Source: G963667675 sp965249215 (GTDB lineage Bacteria > Chloroflexota > Dehalococcoidia > Lucifugimonadales > UBA3495). Taken from it: a stretch of 64,000 nucleotides of DNA. Position 1 is the first letter of the stretch, and the number at the start of each line of letters is the position of its first letter. Location of the stretch: NCBI GenBank assembly GCA_965249215.1, contig CBDFLN010000001.1, positions 992,001 through 1,056,000 of the forward strand, read 5' to 3'. The notes beneath the pieces were generated by a model that was not told the origin of the DNA, did not search any database, and saw nothing but the letters and a program-made list of their open reading frames with translations. The translations under genes and the position numbers were made by a program. Below are positions 40,993 through 49,913 of this stretch, in pieces.

Positions 40993-41810
40993 GGCTCAAA
41001 CACCGTTGCCAGGAGATAGTACACGGCAGGAACGGAGAGAACTAGGCTGTCCAGCCGGTCCAGGACCCCGCCGTGGCCCGGAATAACACTGCCGGCGTCC
41101 TTTACGTCGGACACGCGCTTGACCCTGGATTCCAATAGGTCGCCCGCCTGGGCAAGCACCCCTACTGTAGCACCGATAACCGCCAGTTGCCAGCGTGGAG
41201 CAGACAGGCCGGGCAGAAGCCCCAGCGCTATTGCCGCCGCCGCCGCGCAGGCCAGGCCGCCGGCGGCGCCCTCCCAAGTCTTGCCGGGACTGACGTTGGG
41301 GGCCATCCTATGCCTTCCCAGGACGCGTCCCACCAGGAATGCCCCGGTGTCCGCGGCGAACACCGTCAACAAGGCCAGCAAGAGCCAGTCCCTGCCGATG
41401 TCCCCGGTTTCCCCTATGTTGCGCAGCGCCACGGCGTGACCCAGGAGGAAACCGGCGACAACCGGACCGCCCACCAGAAAGCCCGCGCCCGTCAGCAGTC
41501 GCTCCCCCTGGTAAAAGGCCACCAGCCACAGCAGGCTGATGAACGCGCCAGCGGCCAGAATGCCGCCGGAGATTATGAGGAAATTCGTTAAGTCCGAGGC
41601 GGCTTGGGCGCCCAGCACCCACGCCGCAACCCACGCCACGCCGAATGCCAGAGGAAGCGAGCCTGTTCCGGGAGGAGACAGCCGGTAGATTTCGCGGACT
41701 CCCAGCGCCGCCGCCAGCAGCGCCAGGATTGTCAGCCAGGGTGTGCCCCACCACACGGCCGCCAGGATGACCGGCAGGCCCACCAGCGCCGTGACCGTCC
41801 GTTGGAGCAA
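40989..41810 (-). CDS. cdsA: Phosphatidate cytidylyltransferase
   Basis: A 273-aa integral membrane enzyme making CDP-diacylglycerol. Several hydrophobic segments (VTALVGLPVILAAVWWGTPW; NFLIISGGILAAGAFISLLW and others) and the C-terminal signature SRVKRVSDVKDAGSVIPGHG, then GVLDRLDSL, identify the family. DTGAFLVGRVLGRH is the earlier conserved loop. Starts 3 bp after uppS. Confidence 0.95.
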   Translation of the reverse strand: MLQRTVTALVGLPVILAAVWWGTPWLTILALLAAALGVREIYRLSPPGTGSLPLAFGVAWVAAWVLGAQAASDLTNFLIISGGILAAGAFISLLWLVAFYQGERLLTGAGFLVGGPVVAGFLLGHAVALRNIGETGDIGRDWLLLALLTVFAADTGAFLVGRVLGRHRMAPNVSPGKTWEGAAGGLACAAAAAIALGLLPGLSAPRWQLAVIGATVGVLAQAGDLLESRVKRVSDVKDAGSVIPGHGGVLDRLDSLVLSVPAVYYLLATVFEP

Positions 41811-41813
41811 CGG

Positions 41814-42557
41814 TCAGTCCTCGGGACTAACCTTGCCGAAGCGCCGTTGGCGGCTGGAGAAAGCCGCCAACACCCGTTTCAATTCGGCCGTATCCAGGTC
41901 GGGCCAGAGAGTGGGGGTGTGGTAGTACTCGCTGTAAGCGGATTGCCACAGCAGAAAGTTGCTGATGCGCTGCTCGCCGCCGGTCCGTATTATCAAGTCG
42001 GGGTCGGGGGTCTCAGCAGTGAATAGGTACTTGCTGAACAGGGCCTCGTCGATGTCTTCCGCTGGAACGCCGTCCCGCACCACTCGTTTCACCGCTTCCA
42101 GAATCTCGTCCCTCCCGCCGTAGTTGAAGGCGACGTTGAGGGTGACGCCCGAATTTCCCCGGGTCAATTCCTGGGTATAGGCCACCGCTTCCTGCAGTTC
42201 CGGGCTCAGGCCGTCCGTTTTGCCGATGTGGACTATTTGGACGTTGTTGTCGTGGAGCTCCCGGGTCTGATATTGGAGGGCGTCGTACAGTATCTCCAGG
42301 ATCCCCTGCACTTCATCCGCGGGGCGGTTCCAATTCTCAGTGGAGAAAGCGTACAGGGTGACGAATTGGACTCCCTTGGCCTCCAGGGTTTCCAGGATCT
42401 TGTGAACGCGGTCCACACCGACCCGGTGTCCCTCCAGCCGCGGCAGGCCCCTCTGGGTGGCCCACCTACCGTTGCCGTCCATTATGAAGGCAACGTGGGC
42501 GGGAATCTTGGGTGATTGCGCCAACGACGGCTGCGGCGAGGCAGTCCGGGCTTGCAT
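41814..42557 (-). CDS. uppS: Undecaprenyl diphosphate synthase
   Basis: A 247-aa cis-prenyltransferase supplying the lipid carrier for peptidoglycan. The catalytic Asp is in HVAFIMDGNGRWATQRGLPR, followed by GHRVGVDRV, YAFSTENWNRP, NVAFNYGGRDEI and the C-terminal PDLIIRTGGEQRISNFLLWQ and SEYYHTPTLWPDL. Immediately after frr (2-bp gap). Confidence 0.97.
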   Translation of the reverse strand: MQARTASPQPSLAQSPKIPAHVAFIMDGNGRWATQRGLPRLEGHRVGVDRVHKILETLEAKGVQFVTLYAFSTENWNRPADEVQGILEILYDALQYQTRELHDNNVQIVHIGKTDGLSPELQEAVAYTQELTRGNSGVTLNVAFNYGGRDEILEAVKRVVRDGVPAEDIDEALFSKYLFTAETPDPDLIIRTGGEQRISNFLLWQSAYSEYYHTPTLWPDLDTAELKRVLAAFSSRQRRFGKVSPED

Positions 42558-42559
42558 GC

Positions 42560-43150
42560 TCAGACCTGCATGATTTCGGTTTCTTTAGCGGCGCCCACCT
42601 CGTCCACTATCCTGGTGTGGCCGTCGGTGGCCTTTTGCAGTTGCTCCTGGGCTCGCCGGTTTGCGTCCTGCGATATGGCCTTGTCCTTTTCCAGTTTCCG
42701 CAGGTTTTCCAAGCCTTCCCGGCGCACGTTGCGAACCGAAACCTTCCCCTCTTCCAGCTTCCGCTTCAGCAGCCGCACTATGTCTTGCCGGCGTTCCTGG
42801 TTCAGGGGCGGGATAGGCACGGTTATTGCGTTTCCGTCGTTTGAAGGATTGAAACCCATGTCCGACTTCATCAGGCTTTTCTCGATTTCACGCAGCGACT
42901 GCTTGTCCCAGGGCTGCACCATTATGGCCCTGGCGTCGGGCGCCGAGATTGACGCTATCTGCCTTAACGGCGTCGGGACTCCGTAATAGTCCACCGAAAT
43001 GTTTTCGATCAACGACGGCGTCGCCCGGCCCGTCCTGAGGGTGTTTAATTCCCGTTTCAGGGCGTCGACGGTCCGGCCCATCTTCCTCTCCACTTCGTCC
43101 AGAACGTCCTGGGGGGTCAACGTATCTTGGCTCTCGCTATTGGCGGGCAT
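42560..43150 (-). CDS. frr: Ribosome recycling factor
   Basis: A 196-aa two-domain tRNA-mimic protein: DVLDEVERKMGRTVDALKRE, LNTLRTGRATPSLIENISVD, YYGVPTPLRQIASISAPDAR and QERRQDIVRLLKRKLEEGKV, all conserved. It has about ten extra residues at the N-terminus (MPANSESQDTLTP). Lies 2 bp after pyrH. Confidence 0.97.
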   Translation of the reverse strand: MPANSESQDTLTPQDVLDEVERKMGRTVDALKRELNTLRTGRATPSLIENISVDYYGVPTPLRQIASISAPDARAIMVQPWDKQSLREIEKSLMKSDMGFNPSNDGNAITVPIPPLNQERRQDIVRLLKRKLEEGKVSVRNVRREGLENLRKLEKDKAISQDANRRAQEQLQKATDGHTRIVDEVGAAKETEIMQV

Positions 43151-43152
43151 TG

Positions 43153-43893
43153 CTAGTTCCTCCCGCTGATAATTGTACCCACAGGTTTGCCGGTCAAGAT
43201 AGACGAGATGTTGCCGGGCTGAAAAACATCGAAGACGATGATGGGTATGTCGTTATCCATGCAGAGCGATATTGCGGTGGAGTCCATCACCGCCAGCCGT
43301 AAATTCAAGGCATCCATGTATTCCAGCTTCTTGAACATGACTGCCCCCGGGTTGGAGCGGGGGTCCGAGTCGTAGACGCCGTCTACCTGGTTCTTCGCCA
43401 TCAGCAGCACGTCGGCCCCGATATCCAGCGCCCGGAGAGCGGAGGCCGTATCGGTGGTCATGTGCGGGTTTCCCGTGCCGGCGGCAAACAGAACCACGCG
43501 GCCCTTTTCCAGGTGACGGATGGCCCGGCGGCGAATGTAGGGCTCGGCTACGGCTTGCATCTGAATGGCGCTTTGGGTCCGGGTATCGATTCCCCGTTTC
43601 TCCAGCCCGTCCTGCAGGGCAAGGGCGTTTATTATCGTCGCCAGCATCCCGGCGAAGTCGGCGGTGGCCCGATCCATACCTCGCGATTCGGCCAACTTGC
43701 CCCGCCAGATGTTCCCGCCGCCGATAACCACCCCAACCTCGACGCCCATGCCGTGGGCTTCCTCAATTTGTTGGCATAGATATGCTACGGCGTCGGGCCC
43801 AATGCCATAAGTAGCGGAGCCCTGGAGCGACTCTCCGCTTATCTTCAGCAACACCCTGCGGTATCGTGCCTGGGGTTTACTGTCCTGTGCCAG
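43153..43893 (-). CDS. pyrH: UMP kinase (start probably CTG)
   Basis: An amino-acid-kinase-fold enzyme making UDP: LLKISGESLQGSATYGIGPD, EVGVVIGGGNIWRGKLAESR, GMDRATADFAGMLATIINAL, and the DGVYDSDPRSNPGA region. The usual family N-terminus (YxRVLLK) is encoded in frame upstream of the first GTG (43854), as ARYRRVLLK. Upstream of that GTG the only plausible start before the tsf stop is CTG 43893, which directly abuts the tsf TAG and follows GGGAG. With CTG the protein has 246 aa, with GTG 233 aa. I give the CTG start as more consistent with conservation. Confidence 0.93.
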   Translation of the reverse strand: MAQDSKPQARYRRVLLKISGESLQGSATYGIGPDAVAYLCQQIEEAHGMGVEVGVVIGGGNIWRGKLAESRGMDRATADFAGMLATIINALALQDGLEKRGIDTRTQSAIQMQAVAEPYIRRRAIRHLEKGRVVLFAAGTGNPHMTTDTASALRALDIGADVLLMAKNQVDGVYDSDPRSNPGAVMFKKLEYMDALNLRLAVMDSTAISLCMDNDIPIIVFDVFQPGNISSILTGKPVGTIISGRN

Positions 43894-44397
43894 CTATTCT
43901 CCCAGCGCCAGCCGATTGAATCGCACCACCCTGACGTTCTCGCCCAGTTTGGCCGCTACTTCCTGGATGACCTCCTCCATGGACGAGGAGTTGTCCTTGA
44001 TGAACGGTTGCTGCATCAGCGCGACCTGGGCGGCGGGGCGGCTGTCCTCTTCCTGCATCTGGCTTTTGTCCACGAACGCCGGGTCCATGGCCACCACTTG
44101 CATCGCAACGTCGTGGGCCAGGTGTTTGAACTCCGGGGTGCGGGCTACAAAGTCGGTCTCGCAGCCCAGTTCCACTATCGCTCCCACCCTTCCGCCGGTG
44201 TGGACGTAGGCTTCGACCAGCCCCTGGTTGGTGGCCCGGTCCGCCATCTTGGCGACCTTGGCGGCGCCCTTGATGCGCAGGACCTCGGCGGCCTGTTCTA
44301 CGTCGCCTTGGTTGGCTTCCAGGGCTTCTTTGCATTGCATTACGCCGGCCCCTGTTTTCTCACGCAGGGCCCGGATTGACTCGACGGTGACCTCCAA
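43894..44397 (-). CDS. tsf: Elongation factor Ts (short form)
   Basis: A 167-aa nucleotide-exchange factor for EF-Tu. The UBA-like N-terminus SIRALREKTGAGVMQCKEAL EA is followed by the core with TDFVARTPEFKHLAHDVAMQ. It lacks the second half of the core found in the E. coli protein, as in several other short bacterial EF-Ts forms. Follows rpsB after a 221-bp gap that contains no recognisable gene. Confidence 0.96.
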   Translation of the reverse strand: MEVTVESIRALREKTGAGVMQCKEALEANQGDVEQAAEVLRIKGAAKVAKMADRATNQGLVEAYVHTGGRVGAIVELGCETDFVARTPEFKHLAHDVAMQVVAMDPAFVDKSQMQEEDSRPAAQVALMQQPFIKDNSSSMEEVIQEVAAKLGENVRVVRFNRLALGE

Positions 44398-44618
44398 GTA
44401 TTTCCTCCTGAGTGTCTATGGGCTGGGCGCTGCCGCCCGCGCTGCCGGTTGGTCCGTAGGCGAACGGTCTATCATTCAAGCATCGCCGGCGGGGGTCCGG
44501 CGCTAACCCAGCGCAGTTCGCGGTGCAGTCCCGGCTTGGCATTCCGCCGGCGTTCCAGTTGTCCGTTCAACCCATCCGGGGCTGTTGGCATAGCCGGCCA
44601 GGGGGGCCAATAACTTTT

Positions 44619-45530
44619 CTATTGGTCCGTAGAAGGCTCTGCCGTTGCCGCGGCTTCCGCTGAGAGCAACTCTTCCTCGATTTCCACCAGATCGACGGGG
44701 GTGAGCGTCTCGCCCTCGCCCTCGCCTTCTTCCGATTCTTCCCCTTCGTCAGCTTCCGAAAGACGCAAGGCTTCCCGTTCGGCCTCCAGCGCAGCCTCTC
44801 GCTGGGCCACGCCTTCCAGGATCGCGTTGGCCATACGGTTGGTTATCAGCCGTATGGAACGGACAGCGTCGTCGTTGCCGGGGATGATCTGATCAACCTT
44901 TTCGGGGTCGCAGTCGGTATCCACTATGGCGAAAATCTGTACGCCCATGCGTTGGGCCTCTGCGATGCAGATATCCTCTTTCCCAATGTCGATCACGAAC
45001 ATCGCTGCGGGCAACTCGGTCATGTTCCTCATACCGATGAAATACTTTTCCAAGCGGTTCAAGGTGTCCCGCAGCTTCACCGCCTCTTTCTTGGGCAGCA
45101 CCCTGAAATATCCCTGGTCCCGCTTTTGCTGCAACTCGGTCATGTGGTTGATGCGGCTGCGAATAGTCTGGAAGTTGGTCAGCGTGCCGCCCAGCCATCG
45201 CTGGTTGACGTACCACATGCCGCAACGCTCGGCCTCGCTCTGCACAACCTCCTGGGCCTGCCGCTTGGTGCCTACGAACAGCACCTTGCCACCCGAAGCC
45301 GCCACCTGGGTCATGGCCCGGTAGGCGTCGTTGATCATGCCCAGCGTCTGTTGAAGGTCGACGATGTGAATGCCGTTGCGTTGGGTGAAGATGTACCGCC
45401 GCATGTGAGGGTTCCAGCGGCGGGTCTGGTGCCCAAAATGCACACCTGCCTCCAGAAGGGACTTCATCGTGAGCGGTTCTCTGGGCGGGGCCGGTTGTGG
45501 CTCCGGAGGCCGCTCTAGGGCTTGTACCAT
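44619..45530 (-). CDS. rpsB: Ribosomal protein S2
   Basis: A 303-aa S2: MKSLLEAGVHFGHQTRRWNP, HIVDLQQTLGMINDAYRAM, GKVLFVGTKRQAQEVVQSEA and RLITNRMANAILEG. Relative to the usual ~240-260 aa it has a ~20-residue Pro-rich N-terminal and a ~60-residue acidic C-terminal extension (EGEESEEGEGEGETL). First gene of the rpsB-tsf-pyrH-frr-uppS-cdsA-dxr-rseP run. Confidence 0.96.
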   Translation of the reverse strand: MVQALERPPEPQPAPPREPLTMKSLLEAGVHFGHQTRRWNPHMRRYIFTQRNGIHIVDLQQTLGMINDAYRAMTQVAASGGKVLFVGTKRQAQEVVQSEAERCGMWYVNQRWLGGTLTNFQTIRSRINHMTELQQKRDQGYFRVLPKKEAVKLRDTLNRLEKYFIGMRNMTELPAAMFVIDIGKEDICIAEAQRMGVQIFAIVDTDCDPEKVDQIIPGNDDAVRSIRLITNRMANAILEGVAQREAALEAEREALRLSEADEGEESEEGEGEGETLTPVDLVEIEEELLSAEAAATAEPSTDQ

Positions 45531-45713
45531 ATTTCCTGCCTTTCTAGTCTGCTAGTGGTGTAGTTTTCGATTTTGTTTTGCCGGATTACTGTCCGGCGGC
45601 ACAGCCTGCGCCCCGCCCCAGAATGGCGGGGAGTCCGCCGCTGCCGTGGGCCTGTCCATTGGACAAACCACACAAGACCGCGTTAGACGTCAAGCGCGGC
45701 AATTGCCGGGTGA
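45531..45713 (-). promoter_or_regulatory. rpsB 5' leader with hairpin
   Basis: The leader between the promoter at 45714-45742 and rpsB is about 180 nt. It contains a perfect 7-bp stem ccccgcc/ggcgggg with a 7-base loop (45611-45631) and a further G/C-rich arm. Such a long structured leader could mediate feedback by S2, as known for rpsB in other bacteria, but no specific motif is recognised. Confidence 0.4.
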
Positions 45714-45742
45714 AGTATATCATAGCGGCCCAGCACGAGCAA
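45714..45742 (-). promoter_or_regulatory. Promoter of the rpsB operon
   Basis: On the minus strand TTGCTC, a 17-bp spacer, then TATACT. An alternative TTGACG lies in the leader but lacks a good -10. The pgpA gene ends 169 bp upstream; a 7-bp inverted repeat cctcgga/tccgagg (45833-45862) may terminate it. Confidence 0.6.
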
Positions 45743-45910
45743 CGAAAAGCACTTGCGCAGGAGGCGTCTTTCCACCGCGCCGCAGGCTTGGCGCAATGGC
45801 GGAAAAACGGCCCCCGTCATCCGTGTTGAATACCTCGGAATACCCCGCTTGGAAGTCCGAGGCTCTTATGCCCGTGACAGTACCGGCAGACATCCTGGGC
45901 TTGTACCCTG

Positions 45911-46396
45911 TTAACCAAAGAAGGCCAGGCGTACCCCGTTCAATATGGCTGCGCCGTACAACCCCGCCAGCAGGTCGTCGGCCATGATTCCCAAGCCGCC
46001 GTGGAGTTTCTCCAGCCGGCGGATGGGCCACGGCTTGGCTATGTCCAGCACCCGGAAGAGTAAGAAGGCGGCCGCCAGCCAGGGCAGCGTTTTTGGCAAC
46101 AGCAAGCAGGTAGTCCACATGCCCACGAACTCGTCCCAAACCGCCCTCTGGGGGTCAGGATCCGCGTCCGAGGTCATCCTGCCCGTTGCCCACACGCCCA
46201 CGAGCAGGCCGCCGCCAATGAGGGCGTACAGGGCCGCCGAGTCTTCGGCTATGGGAACGAACGCGTAGATGAGCAGGGCCGCCAGCGCGCCGGCCGTGGC
46301 CGGGGCCAGCGGCGCCAACCCCGAGCCAAAGCCGGAGCCGATTACCCAGGCAACCCTGTCTGCCGCCGCCGCCAACGGGCCGGTGTTCAAGCCCAT
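45911..46396 (-). CDS. pgpA: Phosphatidylglycerophosphatase A
   Basis: A 161-aa membrane phosphatase producing phosphatidylglycerol. The N-terminal GSGFGSGLAPLAPATAGALA replaces the usual GxGlgpxAPGTxGsl motif. Hydrophobic segments ALAALLIYAFVPI and ALYALIGGGLLVGVWATG follow, then AVWDEFVGMWTTCLL and DDLLAGLYGAAILNGV. Third gene of nfo-metallopeptidase-pgpA, 45 bp after the metallopeptidase. Confidence 0.9.
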   Translation of the reverse strand: MGLNTGPLAAAADRVAWVIGSGFGSGLAPLAPATAGALAALLIYAFVPIAEDSAALYALIGGGLLVGVWATGRMTSDADPDPQRAVWDEFVGMWTTCLLLPKTLPWLAAAFLLFRVLDIAKPWPIRRLEKLHGGLGIMADDLLAGLYGAAILNGVRLAFFG

Positions 46397-46441
46397 CGGC
46401 TTTGTCCGGCCAGGCAGGGTCTCCGGCAGGCGGCGGGGCGG

Positions 46442-46810
46442 CTAACCATAACCCAACCGGTGCAAGTCGTCCTCCCCCATTCCCAGGTAGTGGCCCACCT
46501 CGTGCAAGAGGGTCGTCTCGATCTCCCGCTCCGCCTCGCGACGGGTCGAGCAGCTTCGCAGAATGGGTTGGCGGTATATGACTATGCGGTCGGGAAGCAT
46601 CGGCTCGCCGCCTTCCCTCTCCGGCAGCGGCACTCCCGTGTAGAGCCCGAACAGGCTTCCTGCCTCTTGGACCAGGCCCAGCGCATCAGGGTCGGGCCAC
46701 TCTTCCACGGCAATGTCCACGTTGCGGACGGCGTGCCTGATGCGCTGCGGGACCCGTTGATAGGCCTCGTGGACCAGGCGGACGAATTCCCGACGCGACA
46801 AGAGAATCAA
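46442..46810 (-). CDS. Small zincin-type metallopeptidase-family protein
   Basis: A 122-aa single-domain protein of the minimal metallopeptidase family (DUF1025-like). The motif LLHEVGHYLGMGEDDLHRLG gives HExxHxxG with a downstream Asp as third ligand. FVRLVHEAYQRVPQRIRHAV and NVDIAVEEWPDPDAL are the family N-terminal motifs, and PDRIVIYRQPILRS is the strand before the helix. Substrate unknown. The ATG overlaps the nfo stop (46807-46810). Confidence 0.9.
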   Translation of the reverse strand: MILLSRREFVRLVHEAYQRVPQRIRHAVRNVDIAVEEWPDPDALGLVQEAGSLFGLYTGVPLPEREGGEPMLPDRIVIYRQPILRSCSTRREAEREIETTLLHEVGHYLGMGEDDLHRLGYG

Positions 46811-47664
46811 CTTGCGGGCGCAACCTCCCGGCGTAGTTTCTTCAGGATGTCGATATTTTGGCGGTCCGGCCCCTTACCCTCGAATCCGGGGACTTCCAGC
46901 AGGAACGGCGCGTCCTGGAATGCGGGATTGCCCATGATGGCCGCGAAGCCTTCCTCGCCTATGAAGCCGTCGCCGATGTTGTCGTGGCGGTCTACGCCGG
47001 AGCCCTGGGGGCGTTTCGAGTCGTTGGCGTGGACTGCCAGCAGGTTGGAACCCCCCACTTCCCGGTCGAATTCGGCGATCATCTCATCGATCCCTTCCCC
47101 GGTGGCCATGTCGTAACCGGCGGCGAAGCAATGCTGGGTGTCCAGGCAGACCTTGAGCCTTGGGCTGTCGATCTCCCGCAATATCCGGCCCAAGTCCTCG
47201 AACTTGGCTCCTATGTGCTGCCCCATGCCCGCCATGTTCTCCAAGGCCAGGACAGGCCCCTCCGGCGAATGGTCCAGCACCGTTCGAATGCTGGACACCA
47301 CCTGGGGGAATATGGCCTCGTATCCCGCTCCTCCGTGGCTTCCGGGATGCACAATCACCCCGGCGGCGCCGATGGCGGAGGCCAAGCCCATGTAATTGAT
47401 CAGCGACTGGACCCCTTTTGCCAGCACGTCCTCTTTGGGCGTGCCCAGGTTGATCAGGTATATGGCGTGGAGGAACACCGGCCCCATGCCGGCTTCCGCC
47501 GCCTCCTGGCGGAAGGCCTCCACCTCTTCTCCAGGCGCCGGCTTGAAGGCCCAACCCTGGGGCGAGGACCCGAATATCTGCAGCGCCTCGCATCCGATTT
47601 CCACGCCGCGGCCCACCGCCTTGCTGATGCCTCCCGCAGTGGATACGTGAGCGCCAATTTTCAT
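46807..47664 (-). CDS. nfo: Deoxyribonuclease IV (AP endonuclease)
   Basis: A 285-aa TIM-barrel base-excision-repair nuclease with three metal ions. Start ATG 47664 (MKIGAHVSTAGGISKAVGRG). Motifs include ALQIFGSSPQGW, FLHAIYLINLGTP, ALENMAGMGQHIGAKFEDLG, KVCLDTQHCFAAGYDM, AVHANDSKRPQGSGVDRHDN and FLLEVPGFEGKGPDRQN, carrying the expected His/Glu/Asp ligands. A TATAAT -10 lies upstream at 47736-47741 on the complement. Confidence 0.95.
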   Translation of the reverse strand: MKIGAHVSTAGGISKAVGRGVEIGCEALQIFGSSPQGWAFKPAPGEEVEAFRQEAAEAGMGPVFLHAIYLINLGTPKEDVLAKGVQSLINYMGLASAIGAAGVIVHPGSHGGAGYEAIFPQVVSSIRTVLDHSPEGPVLALENMAGMGQHIGAKFEDLGRILREIDSPRLKVCLDTQHCFAAGYDMATGEGIDEMIAEFDREVGGSNLLAVHANDSKRPQGSGVDRHDNIGDGFIGEEGFAAIMGNPAFQDAPFLLEVPGFEGKGPDRQNIDILKKLRREVAPAS

Positions 47665-47793
47665 GCTTTCCCCTCGCTGAAGGGCGTTCCCGGGCTGCCC
47701 TGTGACAGGGCCCAAAACCCCTTGGCTCGGCAGTGATTATACAGGGCGGAACGATTGGCGGCGCAATGGCGTGAGGCTATAATGCCGCCAGCA

Positions 47794-48828
47794 ATGAAAG
47801 CTCTGGTGTTAAAAAATCCCGGCGGGCCATCCCCCCTGTCCGTAGTCGAGGTTCCTGACCCCGTTCCCGGACCGGGCGAGGCCTTGGTGCAGGTTGCGGC
47901 CTGCGGGGTCTGCCACCACGACCTGCTGGCCGCCAAGGGGGTCCTCCGCCGGGGGATCAAGCCCGGAGTCGTCCTGGGCCACGAGTTCTCGGGCACTGTC
48001 CTCGAGGTCGGAACCGGAGTCGCCACCGTAAGCCCCGGCCAACGGGTGGTCGCCATCCTAACCGGCGCCTGCGGCCAGTGCGACCGCTGCTTGGCGGGCC
48101 TGGAGCACCGCTGCCGCAGCGGGCGCGGGATCGGCCATGCCCATGACGGGGGCTTTGCCGAGTATGCGGTCGTGCCCGAGTTCAGCCTGGTCCCCCTGGC
48201 CGATAACGCGGACCTGCCCGCCGCGGCCCTTTACGCCTGCCCAATGGGCGTCGCCTTGCAGGGCCTTCAGTACGCCGGGCAGGTGCAGGCGGGCGAGACC
48301 GTGGTGGTCACCGGGGCCGGCGGCGGCTTGGGCGTCCACGCGGTGCAGCTGGGAGCGGCGTTGGGGGCCCGCGTCCTGGCCGTCACGTCCTCCCCGGACA
48401 AGGCCCAGCGATTGGCCGCCCTGGGCGCTGCCGAGGTGGTCGAGACCGGAGAGTTGGACTTCAGCGAGATAGTCTTGGCGTTGACCGGGGACGAGGGCGC
48501 GCAGGCGGTCATAGACACGGTCGGGTCGGCCCTCTTCCCCTCCAACTGGCGCAGCCTTGGCCAATACGGCCGGTGGGTGATGCTGGGCGAAGTCGCCGGC
48601 GGAAAGGTGGAGCTGGCCCCCGCGGAGATAATCTTCCGCGACGCCCGAATCGTGGGTTCCGCAGGAGTCTCCAAGGCGGCGGTCCGGCAGGTTGCGGAGA
48701 TGGTGTCCCGGGGAATTGTCAGGCCTGTTGTGGCCGGCGCTCTGCCCTTGGAGCAAGTAGATGCGGCTTTTGAGGCTATCGCCGGCCGGGGCGTCTTGGG
48801 CCGGATGCTTCTCGACCCCCGGTTATAA
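47794..48828 (+). CDS. Zinc-dependent alcohol dehydrogenase-family protein
   Basis: A 344-aa medium-chain dehydrogenase. Catalytic zinc ligands lie in ACGVCHHDLLAAKG and LGHEFSGTV, and the structural zinc cysteines in GACGQCDRCLAGLEHRC. The Rossmann motif is VVVTGAGGGLGVHAVQLGAA. The start is ATG 47794 (MKALVLKNPGG) rather than the in-frame ATG at 47782. Substrate cannot be specified. Divergent from nfo and convergent with secF. Confidence 0.93.
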   Translation: MKALVLKNPGGPSPLSVVEVPDPVPGPGEALVQVAACGVCHHDLLAAKGVLRRGIKPGVVLGHEFSGTVLEVGTGVATVSPGQRVVAILTGACGQCDRCLAGLEHRCRSGRGIGHAHDGGFAEYAVVPEFSLVPLADNADLPAAALYACPMGVALQGLQYAGQVQAGETVVVTGAGGGLGVHAVQLGAALGARVLAVTSSPDKAQRLAALGAAEVVETGELDFSEIVLALTGDEGAQAVIDTVGSALFPSNWRSLGQYGRWVMLGEVAGGKVELAPAEIIFRDARIVGSAGVSKAAVRQVAEMVSRGIVRPVVAGALPLEQVDAAFEAIAGRGVLGRMLLDPRL

Positions 48829-48862
48829 CGCTACCCAAGGCCGTGTAGCCGCGGCGTCCCGC

Positions 48863-48952
48863 TAACGCCCGATCACCTAACGTCCAATCACCTAACGTCC
48901 GATCACCTAACGTCCAATCACCTAACGTCCGATCACCTAACGTCCAATCAGA
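48863..48952. repeat. Six 15-bp tandem repeats at the 3' end of secF
   Basis: Units taacgtcc(g/a)atcacc alternate g and a strictly, giving a 30-bp higher-order period; the first has taacgccc and the sixth ends atcaga. The last unit encodes the final residues and TAG of secF. They lie between convergent secF and the alcohol dehydrogenase gene. Confidence 0.95.
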
Positions 48953-49911
48953 TGAAGCAGGCTCCCCGCGGCCGCAGCGGAAGCCCGCCTTCCCCGGCGC
49001 AGGAATCTCCTTAGGTCGCCCCGGTCCCACATCACCAGGAACTGGCTGGCGATGAAGATGGAGCTATAGGTCCCCACCACTGCGCCTATGGCAACCACCA
49101 GCAGGAGGCCCCGGATGCTGGGGCCGCCGATAAGCAGCATCGCCAGCAACACGAACAGGGTGGTGAAGCTGGTGTTCAAAGACCGCCCTATGGTGTCCAT
49201 GATGCTGAGGTTGACCACGGCCCCCAGATCCCGGTCAGGGGAACGGGACACGTTTTCCCTTATCCGGTCGAACACCACTATGGTGTCGTTGACGCTGTAC
49301 CCGGCCACGATCAGGATCCCCACGATGAACATGGAGTTGACCTCCATGCCTATCACCTTGCCCAGGATGGCAAAGACTCCCAGGACTATTATCACGTCGT
49401 GCACCAGGGCCAGTATTGCGCTGATTCCATAGCGGTAGGCCTTGGGCACCCGCCGGAAGGCGTACCAGACATAAAGCAGTATGAACACCGAGGCCGCGGC
49501 CACCGAGTAGAAAGCGGTGCGCACCGTTTCCGCGGCTACGATGGGCGATACCGTGGCGAACTCCACCTTGCTCCGGTCCAGGCCCAGGGCCTCCTCCAAG
49601 TCCCTCTCTATGGTTTCCCGTTCTCCCGCCTCCAGTATGGTGGTCCTGATTTGGAAATCTCGCCCGCCCACTTTCTGGATCAGCGCCTCGGGATGGCCTA
49701 CCTGGTCCATCCGCTCCTGGATTTGCTCTTCGCTCACGTCTCTGTCGAAGGCGCCGATCAGTATCGAGCCGCTGGAAAAGTCGATGCCGGCCTTAAGCCC
49801 TGAGTCGCCGGACAACCATCCCGGTGGCGAAATCAGAAAGACCAGCCCCGGCAGGATAATCAGGGCGGAAAAGAGGAAATACCACGCCCGTTTTCCTACT
49901 ACGTCTATCAC
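48937..49911 (-). CDS. secF: Protein translocase subunit SecF
   Basis: A 324-aa RND-fold membrane protein acting with SecD to pull exported proteins across. First TM AWYFLFSALIILPGLVFLIS, periplasmic P4 domain with LKAGIDFSSGSILIGAF, then TM segments with AILALVHDVIIVLGVFAIL, GYSVNDTIVVFDRIRENV and LNTSFTTLFVLLAMLLIG. The last residues LHLIGR and the stop lie in the 15-bp repeat array, so the C-terminal end may have changed by repeat expansion. Confidence 0.96.
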   Translation of the reverse strand: MIDVVGKRAWYFLFSALIILPGLVFLISPPGWLSGDSGLKAGIDFSSGSILIGAFDRDVSEEQIQERMDQVGHPEALIQKVGGRDFQIRTTILEAGERETIERDLEEALGLDRSKVEFATVSPIVAAETVRTAFYSVAAASVFILLYVWYAFRRVPKAYRYGISAILALVHDVIIVLGVFAILGKVIGMEVNSMFIVGILIVAGYSVNDTIVVFDRIRENVSRSPDRDLGAVVNLSIMDTIGRSLNTSFTTLFVLLAMLLIGGPSIRGLLLVVAIGAVVGTYSSIFIASQFLVMWDRGDLRRFLRRGRRASAAAAGSLLHLIGR

Positions 49912-49913
49912 GT

